From Stemphylium vesicarium (taxonomy: Eukaryota; Ascomycota; Dothideomycetes; Pleosporales; Pleosporaceae): a stretch of DNA of 64,000 nucleotides. Under the pieces are notes generated by a model. The model did no database searches, was not told where the DNA came from, and saw only the letters and a program-made list of their open reading frames with translations. A program made the position numbers and the translations under genes. The stretch lies in assembly GCA_004380135.1 (NCBI GenBank), contig QXCR01000015.1:335724-399723 (forward strand). The letters are read 5' to 3'. Below are positions 33,973 through 44,337 of the stretch, piece by piece (position 1 is the first letter of the stretch; every line of letters begins with the position of its first letter).

Positions 33973-35569
33973 GTTTTGTCTTGGTGCCAGGTGTTCTTTG
34001 GGGGAAAAAAAAGGAGAATAATCAATGTCGGGGTTGGGCGTTGATTTGGTATGTTGGGTCCGATGTCAGGCGTTTTTTTCCAAGCAAGGGGAATAGGTGC
34101 ACGTCCGATCCGATATTAAACGTTATTTTGGAGAAAAGGAGTATTGCAGTCCGGGTAAAGATGTTGTATGGAGAAAGGAGTTCTTTGGGACCCAGTGTTG
34201 GTGGTTATTTCGAGCAAGGCGTAATGTCGGCAACGGGGTGCAAATCAATAAATGGAAGAAAAGAAGAGTCAAGGAATCAAGGGACGTTGGAGACCAATAC
34301 CGGGTCAACTTCCAATGTGGCAGTAGTTGCTGATCCTGTTCGCGTGGGTTGTGGGCGCACGTGGGGTTGTGCTTTCGGTACTGGGGACTATGTCGGATGT
34401 CGTAATATAAGGATGATGACAACAGACAGCTTTTTTCTCACGTGGTGAGGTGCGGCGGGCGGAAGTAACCGTATTCGCGACGGGATTGCCGGGAATAGGG
34501 TCTAGTTTAACGTTGGCGGTGAAGATCCCAAGGTCGCGTGTCGTTGTGCGCTGGTTTACCGGGAGTGGGTTGCGGGCTCGTTGCGGGCTCGTGATGCGAA
34601 CGGCAATGGTCCCAGAGGGAAGCAGACAGCTGGAAGCGGGCAGGTGCAGCTGGGGAGTATATTAAGTTTGCTGCGGCGAAAAGCAAAAAAGACGGCGTGG
34701 GAGTTGCAGCAAGTTGGTTCTGGGGTCGGCCTGTCTAGTTGATGGGCGGTGCGGTGGTGTGCAAGGCTATGTACAGTGTTGTCGTGGTGTTCGGTACCTG
34801 CATGCTTTATCGCAATATTGGCTCCAAGCACCCAAGCTTCTCCCAGGTAGAAGCCAGCACGGACGTCTTACCCGCATTGGCTTCGGTTGGCCTGCTAGCC
34901 GCCTGTCGGACGGTATTGGGTATTGGCAATCCAGATGCAGCACCAGACTCCCCAATCTACGCTGCCAGCTGCTGCAATCTGAGCCTGCGTCTTCTTCCGC
35001 TCTCTCGCTCGCTTTTGCTGCTGTTCTTCTGTGCAGTTCCGTGCTGTTGCTGCTGCGGGCGTCTTACTGCACATTCTTCTTCTTCGTCGTCGTCGTCTTC
35101 TTCTTCTTCTTCTTCTTCTTCTTCTTCTTCTTCTCTGCCTCGCACGGTCGAATGCACAGCCCGCCCGCGTCCCTCCTCCCTGCAAGGTGCATCGCAGCCC
35201 CGACGATACGCGCTCTCCCCCATCAGGCCTCGACGACAAAGCGCCTACACGCCGGCCTCGACATCTTCACCCTCCCGCCCAGCTCCACCAAGGGCTGTGT
35301 ATCTGAGACTGAGCCTGCCCTCCCGACTTGCTCCCGCCCGGCGACGAAACACGCCGGCTCAATCTCGCTTCGTCTCAGACAGGGTGCCCCAATCGACGCA
35401 GACAGGCCTCCCAGCAGCGCCCTGGACCGGCCTCAAGTCTAGCGCCCTGCCGCCATCGATAACACAGACGTCGTCCCCTCCACGTCCGCGAGCTTGCTGA
35501 AGAGGGCTTGGCAGCATCACCGACCTCCACCCTCTGCCAACCCTCGGACTCGCTGCGACGTCACCCGCC
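33973..35569. other. Divergent promoter region and STE50 leader
   Basis: 1.6 kb between the Sus1-like gene (-) and STE50 (+). It contains a T-run, CACGTG near 34439 and a 60-base TTC/GTC repeat at 35074. The long open frames seen here (for example around 34739-35500) are low complexity and arise from the repeat and CT-rich leader; I do not support a gene. Confidence 0.5.
35074..35133. repeat. Trinucleotide microsatellite (TTC with GTC block)
   Basis: Twenty consecutive triplets: four TTC, four GTC, then twelve TTC. The array lies about 440 bp upstream of the STE50 start codon, in a CT-rich stretch that is probably leader or proximal promoter. Such arrays are prone to length variation between strains. 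Confidence 0.85.
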
Positions 35570-37253
35570 ATGGCCTACACCACAAAGTACCACGAGGACT
35601 CGGACGCCGACGACGAGTTTGAGCGCCAGGCCATATCTTCCCCGACCCTGCCCCAAGAGTACGAGAGCTCGCCCACTAGCTCAGGCCCGCTGAGCACCGA
35701 GCACACCCCCACCACCTTCACCCATTCCCGCGACAGCAAGAGCAGCCCGACGGGGCACATAATGGAGTGGAATGAGGACCAGACGGCCGACTTCATAGCC
35801 GACCTCGGTCTGGAGCAGTACTCGGATACCTTTGCTAGTAGGTGGCCTAATGTGGCGCGGCGAAGAGCTGTATACTAACGACATGTCCGCAGACGAGGGC
35901 ATTACCGGCGATGTGCTGGCTGCGCTGCAGCATGCGGAGCTGAAGGAGCTGGGCGTGGGCAGTGTGGGCCACCGCCTCACCATTCTCAAGGCCGTCTATG
36001 ACATCAAGATACGGCAGAATGTGCCCATGGACCCAGACGACTACGTTCCCTTGTGTGAGTTTGCTGGACCCATTCTCTCTTTACCCCGACCAGTCTAACC
36101 TCGCGCAGCTGCCGACACATCGGCACAGGAAGCCCCGCCCACACAAGATGACTTCGCAAAGGTCATCCGCGTCGTCCAGGCCCGCGACGAGCGCATACAT
36201 ACCGCCGAATCCGAGCTGCGGCACCTGAGAGAAGACCTCAGCCGCGTCATGGACGAGAACAAGCGTCTGCGGGAGGAGATACTACCACTGATGCGCATGT
36301 TGAAAGACAGCCAGCCGCTCCCAACTCCCCACGAGCACTCTCTTACTTCTCCACCAGCAACTCAGGAGAGATCCGGAGGAAGTAGTCTGTCGCGTAAGTT
36401 CTCCACCAAGAAGCTTTTCCTTGGTTCCGCGCCAAAGAACCCCTCTCCAACCGTCCAAGAGCATCGCGCTCTGGTCGACCATTCTTCGTTGGATCCTTCA
36501 GCAGCAGCCGTCGCAGCCTCCTCACACCTCACAGCATCCCTCGGTGGTGGCGGACCCCAAATGTCGCCCAATTCCATCGCCCAGCCTTCGCCCACCTCAC
36601 CCGCATACACACAACCCCAAGGTCGCCAATATAACCGCGACATACCCCGGAGCAACCACGACCACGAAAACAATACTGGCTGGAGTCAAACAAACACATG
36701 GGGTTCCGAATCCACTGCCGTATCCGATCGCAATCGCGACCCCCGCGGTACTCCCGCACCGTTATCCTCGCGACCGATGCGAAGCAATGCCGCTCCAACA
36801 CCGAATCCTGACGACCGCGATCCGCCCCTCTCTGGTGGCTCCAGCTCAATGAACGCTTCTACCTCCAACCCCGCATCAACACCATCCACGAACCCGCAAG
36901 TCGAGATCTTCAAGTCTTTCCGCGTCTCCATCGACGACCCATGTCACAAGGTGCTCCCCGTTGCGCTCAAGAAATACAACATCACGGCAGACTGGCGGCA
37001 GTATGCGCTGTATATTGTACACGGTGATCAAGAGCGATGTTTGGGACTCAACGAAAGGCCACTGATACTGTTCAAACAACTTGACAAGGAAGGCCGGAAG
37101 CCAATGTTCATGCTTAGGAAGCATGCAGCACCACAAGAAGGCCATGTCAGTACCGTGGGCGGAAACGACGTACGGCCTGTGAACCCTCAGACGGAAAGCT
37201 TTGGCTGGGGCAACCAAAATAGGGGGACACCTCTGCCTGGTGGTGTATTGTAA
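35570..37253 (+). CDS. STE50: Ste50-type MAPK adaptor (SAM + RA domains)
   Basis: Exons are 35570..35837, 35893..36054 and 36109..37253, giving 524 aa. The introns are 55 and 54 nt. Ste50 binds the MAPKKK Ste11 through its SAM domain and Cdc42/Ras-type GTPases through its RA domain. It connects mating, filamentation and HOG signalling. The SAM domain is at about residues 64-131 (MEWNEDQTADFIADLGLEQY, then DVLAALQHAELKELGV, HRLTILKAVYDIK). A coiled-coil-like stretch follows (about 165-205, ERIHTAESELRHLREDL). A long Ser/Pro/Asn-rich linker leads to the RA domain (about 405-480, FRVSIDDPCHKVLPVALKKY, YALYIVHGDQERCLGL, PLILFKQL). This is the standard Ste50 layout. Both splice joints fall inside or beside the SAM domain and restore it. 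Confidence 0.9.
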
Positions 37254-38986
37254 ACAACATGTATCGCTCAAGAGTGGTGAATATGTGTTGTATGCTTTGC
37301 GAGTACGCAAGCATTGTAAGATTCAGGATGGGCGTCGAAAGACGTGGTACCGGATAGCCACGGTCCGTTTCGTCGAGCTGCGGTCAGCCATGGCAACAGA
37401 TTCAAGAAAGAGCCCCGGACACCAGCACCGAGACCCTAGCGCATCCCATCATCATGACTGGAGTTTTCGGCGTTCCAGACGGGCATTTACAGCGTACAAT
37501 TCGCTCATGCTCAGCTATTCATCTTTCTGGCCACTTCATGGCAACCGGGTTTCAAAAAAGGGAGAGACAATCGAAGAACCACCTTCCAACATTTATTAGA
37601 AAGGAAGAGATGGAACAGGAAAGAAAGGGGAAAAGATCATCAACCAAAGGGGATCTTCTGAGACGATTTATTTTGTTGTGTTCATCTAAGGAAATCCATA
37701 TTAGCGACTTCTGGCTTTGGGAACAAGCCTCGCATTCTTCTCATATGTCGTTTCTCTTCTATCGCACAGCGAGAGCGTCATATAAAACGTATCGTATCGT
37801 ATATTTTAAACAAAACCAATTCTTGCATTTCGGCAATGCAAACAATTTTCAACCCCAAAACCCTTTTTACAATTTTCCAGATCGAAGCCCTTACCTAATC
37901 ACAGACAAGCGATACAGATTCTCATCTTTCCAGCTATCGCATAGCAATAACCATCGAACAAGTGCATGGGCACATCCCAGCTCCACGGCAAGAAAAAACG
38001 TCATTACAGCAATCCAAGCAATCATTCAGATCAAAAAGAAGAAAATAAGTCCAGCCTATCCTGACAGACCATTGGTATTCCAAATCCCCATTTCTCAGCT
38101 CAGCTCAGCCGAATCTAGCCTAACAAACAAACAAACTCCCACAACCTCATTTCCCACGCCTCGGTATCAATTGACTGTTTTCTTACCACCCTCTCTCCCT
38201 TACTATTTTCTCACCCGTAATCAGCATCATCGTCATCAGCGCCCGTTTGCGATTGAACCCCCCGGAGGCCCAAGACCACCGACAAGCGAAAGTTTAAAGC
38301 CTAAATCTTGAAAGTTAGCCACCCACCAATTCACTCACCTACTGACTTAGTTTGCTCGTGCCGCCTCGACCTCGCCGACTTGTGCCTGGAAACTTACCGG
38401 CTGGGGATAAGCGAGAGTCAAGGCGGTACGTCCCGTTGATGGGCAGGCAGGGGAGGCAGGGAGGGGGAAGGGAATGGAAGGGAAGGGAAGGGGTGTGTAC
38501 GTGCCATGGAACTAGACAGGTGAAACGCTGGCGTCGCGTCTGTGTTGCTTTTCTTAGACTGAGACGAGACGTGATGGGAGTGGGGTGGGATGGAGTGGAC
38601 TGGGGGAGTTAGCGTTGTCGCGATTGCTTGAAATAGGTTCATGATTTGAGGTGTAGATTGGTGGGATGGAGGATGGGATCTGGGGGGAACGATGTATATG
38701 TATATATGGGTGTGAGAAGAAATGTGTGCGTTTTAGATCTTGATAGGTTCTTGGTCGTGTCGCATTGTTGGCCTGAGCGAGTTTGTAGTGTGAGGTGGGA
38801 CATGACGGATACAGTAGCAAAGATGCGCAAAGTGATGAATTCTGCGATTTCAACTTGGTGGTGATGTGCACACGGTCCCGGACGTCTGTCTGCCTCCCTC
38901 TACAGGACCGCTCTTTTTCCTGGGTATCATCTCTTCATCCATCGCCATACCGTGTCCTCTGCATCTCACCCCATGCCATTCTTCCA
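37254..38986. other. Intergenic region, no gene supported
   Basis: 1.7 kb of STE50 3' UTR and CSL4 downstream sequence. It is AT-rich around 37600-38200. A purine-rich G/A run (GGAGGCAGGGAGGGGGAAGGG-like) lies near 38450-38490. An 285-codon frame across 37454-38311 is Ser/Lys/Phe-rich with no domain and was not accepted. Confidence 0.5.
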
Positions 38987-39604
38987 TCAAAACGGCTTCG
39001 CAGCCTTCCTCAACTCCCCCTTCCCACTAACCGGATCCCTAAACTCCTTCCAACTAACCGGATGCATGACCCTGCCCTCCTCGCTCCTCGCCAACACAAC
39101 ACCCAGCTCATTGCGATCAGTCGCGACGTAGTAATTGCCACTATCACCCAGGCTTATCACCGTGCCGCGCACCAGATCGCCCACGCGGAAACTCTCCTCG
39201 ATTTTTATCTTGTCCTTTTCTGTTGCGCGGATGTCTTCGCGGCGGATCTGCGCGAGGAAGGCTTCGCGGCATACGGCATCGTCGACCACTAGGATCTCGC
39301 ACGATGCGAAGCGTGGGCCCAGTCGCGTTATGCGCACCAGCACCGTGCTGGATACAGTGGGTAGGAGGGGTACGCCGCCGCCCGAGTTGGGGCCCAAGAT
39401 ACCGGGGTCGGTGGATGTGGGCGGGCGCGTTATGGAGACGAGGGCGGGTAGTTTGCTGGATTTGGAGGGTGAGGGTGAAGAGATGACGGGTCCCGCTATC
39501 GAGGCGTAGATTTGCGATTCGTGAATGTGCGTGCCGGGACCTGGCGAGTACTTTTCTATGCTACCGAGGAGCTGCCCTGGGAGGGCTATGGATGGTAGCG
39601 CCAT
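38987..39604 (-). CDS. CSL4: Exosome cap subunit Csl4 (EXOSC1)
   Basis: A 205-aa intronless protein. Csl4 is one of three S1/KH cap subunits of the RNA exosome, which degrades and trims RNA 3'-5'. The N-terminus has the family LPGQLLG motif (about residues 6-12) followed by GTHIHESQIYASIAG, the N-terminal beta domain. The S1 RNA-binding domain lies at about 60-165 (STVLVRITRLGPRFASCEILVV, REDIRATEKDKIKIEESFRVGD joined with LVRGTVISLGD). The C-terminal part (SGNYYVATDRNELGVVLARS, MHPVSWKEFRDP) matches the zinc-ribbon-like C-terminal domain of Csl4, though the metal cysteines are absent as in many fungal members. ATG at 39604 (ACAATGGCG) was chosen over one 54 nt upstream. Confidence 0.88.
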   Translation of the reverse strand: MALPSIALPGQLLGSIEKYSPGPGTHIHESQIYASIAGPVISSPSPSKSSKLPALVSITRPPTSTDPGILGPNSGGGVPLLPTVSSTVLVRITRLGPRFASCEILVVDDAVCREAFLAQIRREDIRATEKDKIKIEESFRVGDLVRGTVISLGDSGNYYVATDRNELGVVLARSEEGRVMHPVSWKEFRDPVSGKGELRKAAKPF

Positions 39605-40235
39605 TGTGAATAAGAGGTCTTGTCGCAATCGCGTATTCGAAAGATTTGCTATGAACAAGCTCGACGGGATCTTGAAAGCACGAACGCTAGTGCAGTACCT
39701 AGCTTTGGAATTTCCCTCAGGTCGATTGAATCTGTGCTTGGCAAGATTAAAATGGTATCGTCCGTCTGTTTGCGCGCGTAGGGTAGCTGTGGTGTAGACT
39801 TGTTAGCAGCAGTCGCTTTGAAGATCTCGGGAACTTCTAGTTGCGGGAGCTTACGTCATTCGCCTAAACTTGCCATACGCGTTGCTTACAAGTCACGTAA
39901 ACAATCGTAAGAGGTAATGTATTCCCACAATACGACATTACACTAAGTATATGCTGTGAAGCTGCGCATCTAGCGCAATTCATACGCGGATTCCTTTGGC
40001 TCCATATCCTACAGGCGCCTCCGCGAATACAATGCAGAAGAACGCCAGTTTTGTTCCCGCCATGTATGTATGTATAGCACCTTGCTCCAATCGCCGAGCC
40101 ATGCAATCCCACGCAAATCAATCATGAAAATCATTCGCTCATGGTAACGTTCCGATAAAAGACGCGTCCCATCTGCCCTTCAGATAGGTTCATCCGCGTC
40201 CCTTCTGTCCTGGGTCTGACTCTTCGGTCCGGCGC
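39605..40235. other. Intergenic, no gene supported
   Basis: CSL4 promoter and SPG1 3' region. No frame with features was seen. Confidence 0.55.
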
Positions 40236-41486
40236 CTAGACGGCCTGATAGAGGAGAAGCGGCTCGCCGATGTTTTCTATCTCGGGAATAGTACACTTGA
40301 GGTCGAAGGCTTTGGAAAGTACGATCTTGAAGATCTGGAGACTGTTAGCAACAGCTTGACGCTTTATAGAGACATTTCGTACCTTTTGCACATTGATGCT
40401 GTGACTTGTTGAACTGAAGATCAGACTAGCCTTCATTGCTCGCGCGAACCGCTTGGCCTGGAGATGGTCAGTATACTGTTGTCGCAGGTCTGGACACAAT
40501 GCGCACCTGATTGGAGATTTCCTCCTGCTCCTCACGTGGGAAGTTGACAAAGTGGTCGTACTTGGTGCCAACCAGGAATGGGATGGCAGTCTTGTTGAAA
40601 CCACGCCCTTGGCGGTACCACTCCTTGATGGAGTTGAGGGTACTCTTCCGTGTCAGGTCGAACATGAAGAGTATCGCGACGGCGTCGTTGCAGACCAATG
40701 GCAGCATGTTGACGAACTCGCGCTGACCACCTAGATCCCAGATGGAAAAGGTGATCTCGGTGTTCCGGATGGAGATGGTCTTCTCCATAAAGTTCACACC
40801 TGCGTCTGTCAGAATCTGCAGGTAGAAAAAGCACTGTGTAACGCACCCAATGTTTGGATATAGTCTTCGTCCCAACTGCCCTCGACGTACTTGACCATCA
40901 GACTGGTCTTTCCAATTTGCGCATCCCCGACCATGCCGACCTTGATGACGACGCTGGCGTTCTTGGCCACCTCCTGCTGCTGTTGCTGCGTGCTCCGTTG
41001 CTCCTGGTATGAGTTGGACCGCGTGTTGCCCTCTGAAGTCGGGTATCGTCCCATCTGTGAACTCGGCCGCGAGTGCGACTGGCCCATATGTGATTCTCTG
41101 TTAGCGTCGTAGTAGCCGTGTCGCGGGGGCGTGTCGGCGTCCGAGGACGTGTTGAAGCGCGAGCCATTGTGTGTTGTGTATTGATAAGCGGTGTCGGAGT
41201 ATGACGTTGACGGTCGGTGAGGCTCGTTTGTGTAGGGAGAGGGACTGTTATTGAGGCTGTTGGCCTGGCTGAGATCTGGCAGCGGCGCTTGCGTGGTCGC
41301 AGTTATGGTACTGGCCATGCTGTCGTCGTGGTTGTCCAAGGGCTGGTCCATGTGTTTTTGCGCCTCCTGACTGTCGACAGCCGCAGGCTCGGGCTGCAAT
41401 AGTTCTGACTGCGGCTGCTCGGTCTGTGGCTCCATGGGTGGTGGGTATGCGTCCTGTACAGGCGCCTGACTCGGATATTCGTCCAT
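40236..41486 (-). CDS. SPG1: Septation/mitotic-exit small GTPase Spg1 (Tem1)
   Basis: Exons are complement(40236..40334, 40383..40457, 40507..40799, 40847..41486), giving 368 aa. Introns are 47-49 nt. Spg1/Tem1 is the spindle-pole GTPase that triggers the septation initiation network through Cdc7/Sid2 kinases. The P-loop GDAQIGKT is at about 187-194 and switch II DLGGQREF at about 235-242. The guanine-specificity motif is GTKYD, and the C-terminus ends without a CAAX box, as expected for this subfamily. VNFMEKTISIRNTEI and the WDLGGQ (rather than WDTAGQ) signature are diagnostic of Spg1/Tem1. The first about 175 residues are a Gln/Ser/Pro-rich extension absent from the yeast proteins and probably disordered. 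For exon 2 the second of two nearby acceptors (ACGCAG) is used, since it gives QTLGVNFMEK. Confidence 0.92.
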
Positions 41487-41539
41487 GGCTGGGGTGTTTG
41501 GCGGTATGCAGTCGGCAGCGACGTGAGCTGAAAGCGCGC

Positions 41540-41545
41540 ACGCGT
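41540..41545. promoter_or_regulatory. MluI cell-cycle box (ACGCGT), SPG1-proximal
   Basis: A perfect ACGCGT lies 54 bp upstream of the SPG1 start codon within GCGCGCACGCGTCGAAAG. Function is inferred from the MBF consensus and from the cell-cycle role of SPG1. Confidence 0.45.
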
Positions 41546-41609
41546 CGAAAGGAGTGGGCGGGTCGATCCTTGGGGTTGCGACTCGTAGTGCGGTGGGCGG
41601 AATGACTTT

Positions 41610-41615
41610 ACGCGT
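41610..41615. promoter_or_regulatory. MluI cell-cycle box (ACGCGT), SPG1-distal
   Basis: A second perfect ACGCGT in the SPG1 promoter, 124 bp upstream of its start codon and 70 bp from the proximal copy. Paired MCBs are typical of MBF targets in yeasts. Confidence 0.45.
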
Positions 41616-41786
41616 TCGAGGATTTCAAGGGTCAAAGAGGTCGTGTGTGTGAGGAGCTGAGGTCGACTTCTGTTGACCGAGTGCTAGCTGGGATGCAATT
41701 GGGTATCATGGGGTAGCGCTGGTGGCTGCACCGTGTCCGTGGTTGCCAAGCCGCGAGCCATTGCGAGGGGCTGCTGTGGCTTGTGC

Positions 41787-41805
41787 CCGATAAGCCGCTT
41801 ATCGG
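41787..41805. promoter_or_regulatory. Perfect 9-1-9 palindrome of two GATAAG sites
   Basis: CCGATAAGC and GCTTATCGG are exact reverse complements around a single C. Each arm contains GATAAG, the HGATAR core bound by fungal GATA factors. The centre is about 108 bp upstream of the RRB1 start codon. Confidence 0.55.
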
Positions 41806-41904
41806 TCGATCAAAAAGTTGATTTGGAAATTCAAACTTGTGCCACTTTTTTTTTGCGACATTCCCCGACGCACCACCACACAACACAAACCACACCCTTT
41901 CACT

Positions 41905-43435
41905 ATGGCGAAACGACCTGCGGAATCGGAGCAAGAGCTCGAGGCTATCAAAAATGGAGAGCGCCCCATGGAGATTGACGGCCAGAACGAGGCGGGAGAG
42001 TTCGAGGACGAATTTGAGGATGAGTTCGAGAGCGAGGACGAGATATTGGAGGCCGGTGTAGATGGACGACCAGACGAAGAGCGTGAGGCGGAAGAGCGAG
42101 AGAATGGCATGGACGTCGATCAGGGTTAGAACGTCTCCAACATTTCCATCAAGGAGAGACTGACCCCTTGCAGGAACATTCATCCCCGGACGGCACAAAC
42201 TCTCACCTGGTGAGACGCTGAACCCCGATCTTTCCACATATGACATGTTGCACACATTGGAAGCGCCATGGCCGTGTCTGTCTTGCGACATCATACCCGA
42301 CAACCTGGGCAACGACCGCAAGACGTACCCCGCAACCGTATACTCAGTCGCCGGTACACAAGCAGCACGGGGAAGGGACAAGGAAAATCAGATCATGGTT
42401 ATGAAAATGAGCAGTTTGTCACGCATGGAGAAGGAGGACGAGGAGAACGAAGATGAAGAGTCCGACGATGAGGCGTCCGACCCCATCCTAGAGACCAAGT
42501 CGATACCCTTGACGAGCTGCACGAACCGCATACGAGCACACCAAACACCACAAGCCACATCAGCACAACCTCCGACCACCCTCACCGCTGCTATGACAGA
42601 GTCCGGTCAGGTCCTCATCCATGACGTTACCCCCCACCTCACAGCTTTCGACACACCCGGTACTACCATTTCTCCCACACAAAACAAGCCCGTCTGCACT
42701 ATCCGTGCCCATGGATCAAACGAGGGTTACGCGCTAGACTGGTCGCCTTTGATCCCAGAAGGCAAACTCCTAACCGCTGACTGCACCGGAAAGATATTCA
42801 CAACAACACGGACACAAGGCGGAGGCTTTGTAACAGACACTACACCATATACCGGTCACCAGGGCTCAGTCGAAGAACTGCAGTGGTCTCCAACCGAAAA
42901 GCATGTCTTTTCCTCGGCATCAAGCGATGGCACAGTCAAGATTTGGGATGCACGATCAAAGTCGCGGAAACCCGTACTCAGCGTCCAGGCCTCAAAAACA
43001 GACGTCAACGTACTCAGCTGGTCGCATCAAACTGCCCATCTTCTCGCTACCGGCGCCGACGATGGCGAGTGGGCAGTCTGGGACTTGCGACAATGGAAAC
43101 CTTCCACCGACATGTCCAGCGAGAAGAAGCCCTCGCCTGTCGCATCTTACACTTTCCACAAGGAGCAAATCACCTCGGTGGAATGGCACCCTACAGACGA
43201 CAGTATCGTGCTTGTTTGCGCCGGTGACAACACCCTCACATTGTGGGATCTCGCTGTCGAGCTCGACGACGAGGAGAGCAAATACACAGCAGGTGTACAA
43301 GACGTGCCACCACAATTGCTATTCGTGCACTACATGGAGCAAATCAAGGAGGCGCACTGGCATCCCCAGATTCCTGGCGCCATCATGGCCACGGGCGGAT
43401 CAGGATTCAACGTCTTCAAGACAATTAGCGTATAA
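41905..43435 (+). CDS. RRB1: Ribosome-biogenesis WD40 chaperone Rrb1 (GRWD1)
   Basis: Exons are 41905..42124 and 42174..43435, giving 493 aa. The intron is 49 nt. Rrb1/GRWD1 is the dedicated chaperone that delivers ribosomal protein uL3 (Rpl3) to the nascent 60S particle in the nucleus. The N-terminus is highly acidic (GEFEDEFEDEFESEDE, about residues 30-46), followed by the family box FIPGRHKLSPGETLNPD and YDMLHTLEAPWPCLSCDIIPD. WD40 repeats come next: HGSNEGYALDWSPL, HQGSVEELQWSPTEKHVFSS with VKIWDARS, VNVLSWSHQTAHLLATG with WAVWDLR, ITSVEWHPTDDSIVL with LTLWDLAVE. The conserved ending PPQLLFVHYMEQIKEAHWHPQ is present. The ATG at 41905 fits a typical leader (TTTCACTATGGCG). Confidence 0.92.
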
Positions 43436-43835
43436 TCTGTCCGCACATGACGGAAACGACAATCAAAATATTTACGCGTCAAGACGTTCTGGAACGAAAG
43501 CTCGTCTTGAATTTCCCTTTGTTATGCGTAGTCATGTCCCCGTTCCTTTCCCCCCGAATCCGGCCAACAAAGAATCCCTTTCCCGTGCGATTCTTCATTT
43601 CGCATTAAACCAGAGTCCCGTGAGATTATAGCTGCATCTTCTTCTTCCAAATCCACTACCCTACTACAACCCCATGCAGTCGCCATACAAGCCTTTTCAT
43701 CTTCACTAATCCGATCGGTCACCTCTTCCCTTTCAATGACCAGTGGCACAAGTCCCCCAACGAAGAACAAGCACCCAGCCATCGCAACAGAAGCATCAAT
43801 ACTCCTATAGCCTTCTCCCATTGCAGGCTACTACT
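43436..43835. other. Short intergenic region
   Basis: RRB1 3' UTR and leader of the small gene at 43836. No additional gene was seen. A CAG acceptor-like site just before 43836 leaves open an untranslated upstream exon for that gene. Confidence 0.5.
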
Positions 43836-44213
43836 ATGATATCCCGACACCCCGCCTCTTCTTCTCCTGTACCAGCGCCAGCTCCGACCCCGCCTCACCA
43901 ACGCAATATCCCATCCCAGCCTATCCCTATAATCGACTCGAAGTACGAAGAAAGTTACCTCCGCACCCCTCTACATGCGCTCCCTTTCTCGCACCCGAAA
44001 TGGGGCATAGATCCACGTAGCGGAATGGCGTACGAGGATGTTAGCTTGATGGTCGAGGATCAATATGAGGAGGGACTGGGGGGTATAGACGCAGGGGAGA
44101 GTATTGAGGGGAGGGAAGATGCTGTGAACGGTGGGAAGAGGAGGTCACATATAGATGGCGAAGAAGGGAGTGAAGAAAGAGTTGTGGAAAGGAAGAAAGT
44201 GAAGATGATGTAG
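43836..44213 (+). CDS. Small hypothetical protein, 125 aa
   Basis: I do not recognise this protein. From the ATG at 43836 it has a Pro-rich start (SSPVPAPAPTPPHQ). A more conserved-looking core follows at about residues 30-75: PIIDSKYEESYLRTPLHALP, then HPKWGIDPRSGMAYEDVSLM. The tail is acidic then basic (GEEGSEERVVERKKVKMM), which could be a nuclear localisation signal. The core's mixture of aromatic, Pro and charged residues is unlike chance translation, which is why it is listed. No signal peptide or membrane segment is visible. It faces the Raf2/DIM-7-like gene tail to tail, 124 bp away. Confidence 0.45.
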   Translation: MISRHPASSSPVPAPAPTPPHQRNIPSQPIPIIDSKYEESYLRTPLHALPFSHPKWGIDPRSGMAYEDVSLMVEDQYEEGLGGIDAGESIEGREDAVNGGKRRSHIDGEEGSEERVVERKKVKMM

Positions 44214-44337
44214 AAATAGAGGAGTAAAAAAGTTGATGGAGAATGATGATTTGCTCTTGCAATAGCAAAGACGTGTGCTCTGATATAACCTTCCGCCCCA
44301 ACATCGTAAGAATAAACAAGCCCTTTCTTCCCTGACC

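Larger units (their letters stand above)
41487..41904. promoter_or_regulatory. Shared SPG1-RRB1 bidirectional promoter
   Basis: 418 bp separate the start codons of the divergent SPG1 (-) and RRB1 (+) genes, so both must be driven from this interval. It contains two ACGCGT boxes near SPG1 and a GATAAG palindrome and T-run near RRB1. Confidence 0.65.

Noticed and set aside
34714..35500. Open frames of about 240-250 codons on the plus strand and Glu/Arg-rich frames on the minus strand
   Set aside because: They are created by the TTC/GTC repeat and CT-rich leader of STE50; poly-Ser, poly-Phe or poly-Glu translations carry no conserved sequence.
38240..38275. GGTTCAATC on the minus strand as a tRNA T-arm
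   Set aside because: The flanking bases do not form the 5-bp T-stem, and no D-arm, anticodon arm or acceptor stem can be folded around it.
37454..38311. 285-codon plus-strand frame after STE50
   Set aside because: Low-complexity Ser/Lys/Phe/Asn sequence in AT-rich 3' flank, no domain or start context.
41632..42381. 249-codon minus-strand frame overlapping RRB1
   Set aside because: Antisense shadow of the RRB1 first exon and promoter.
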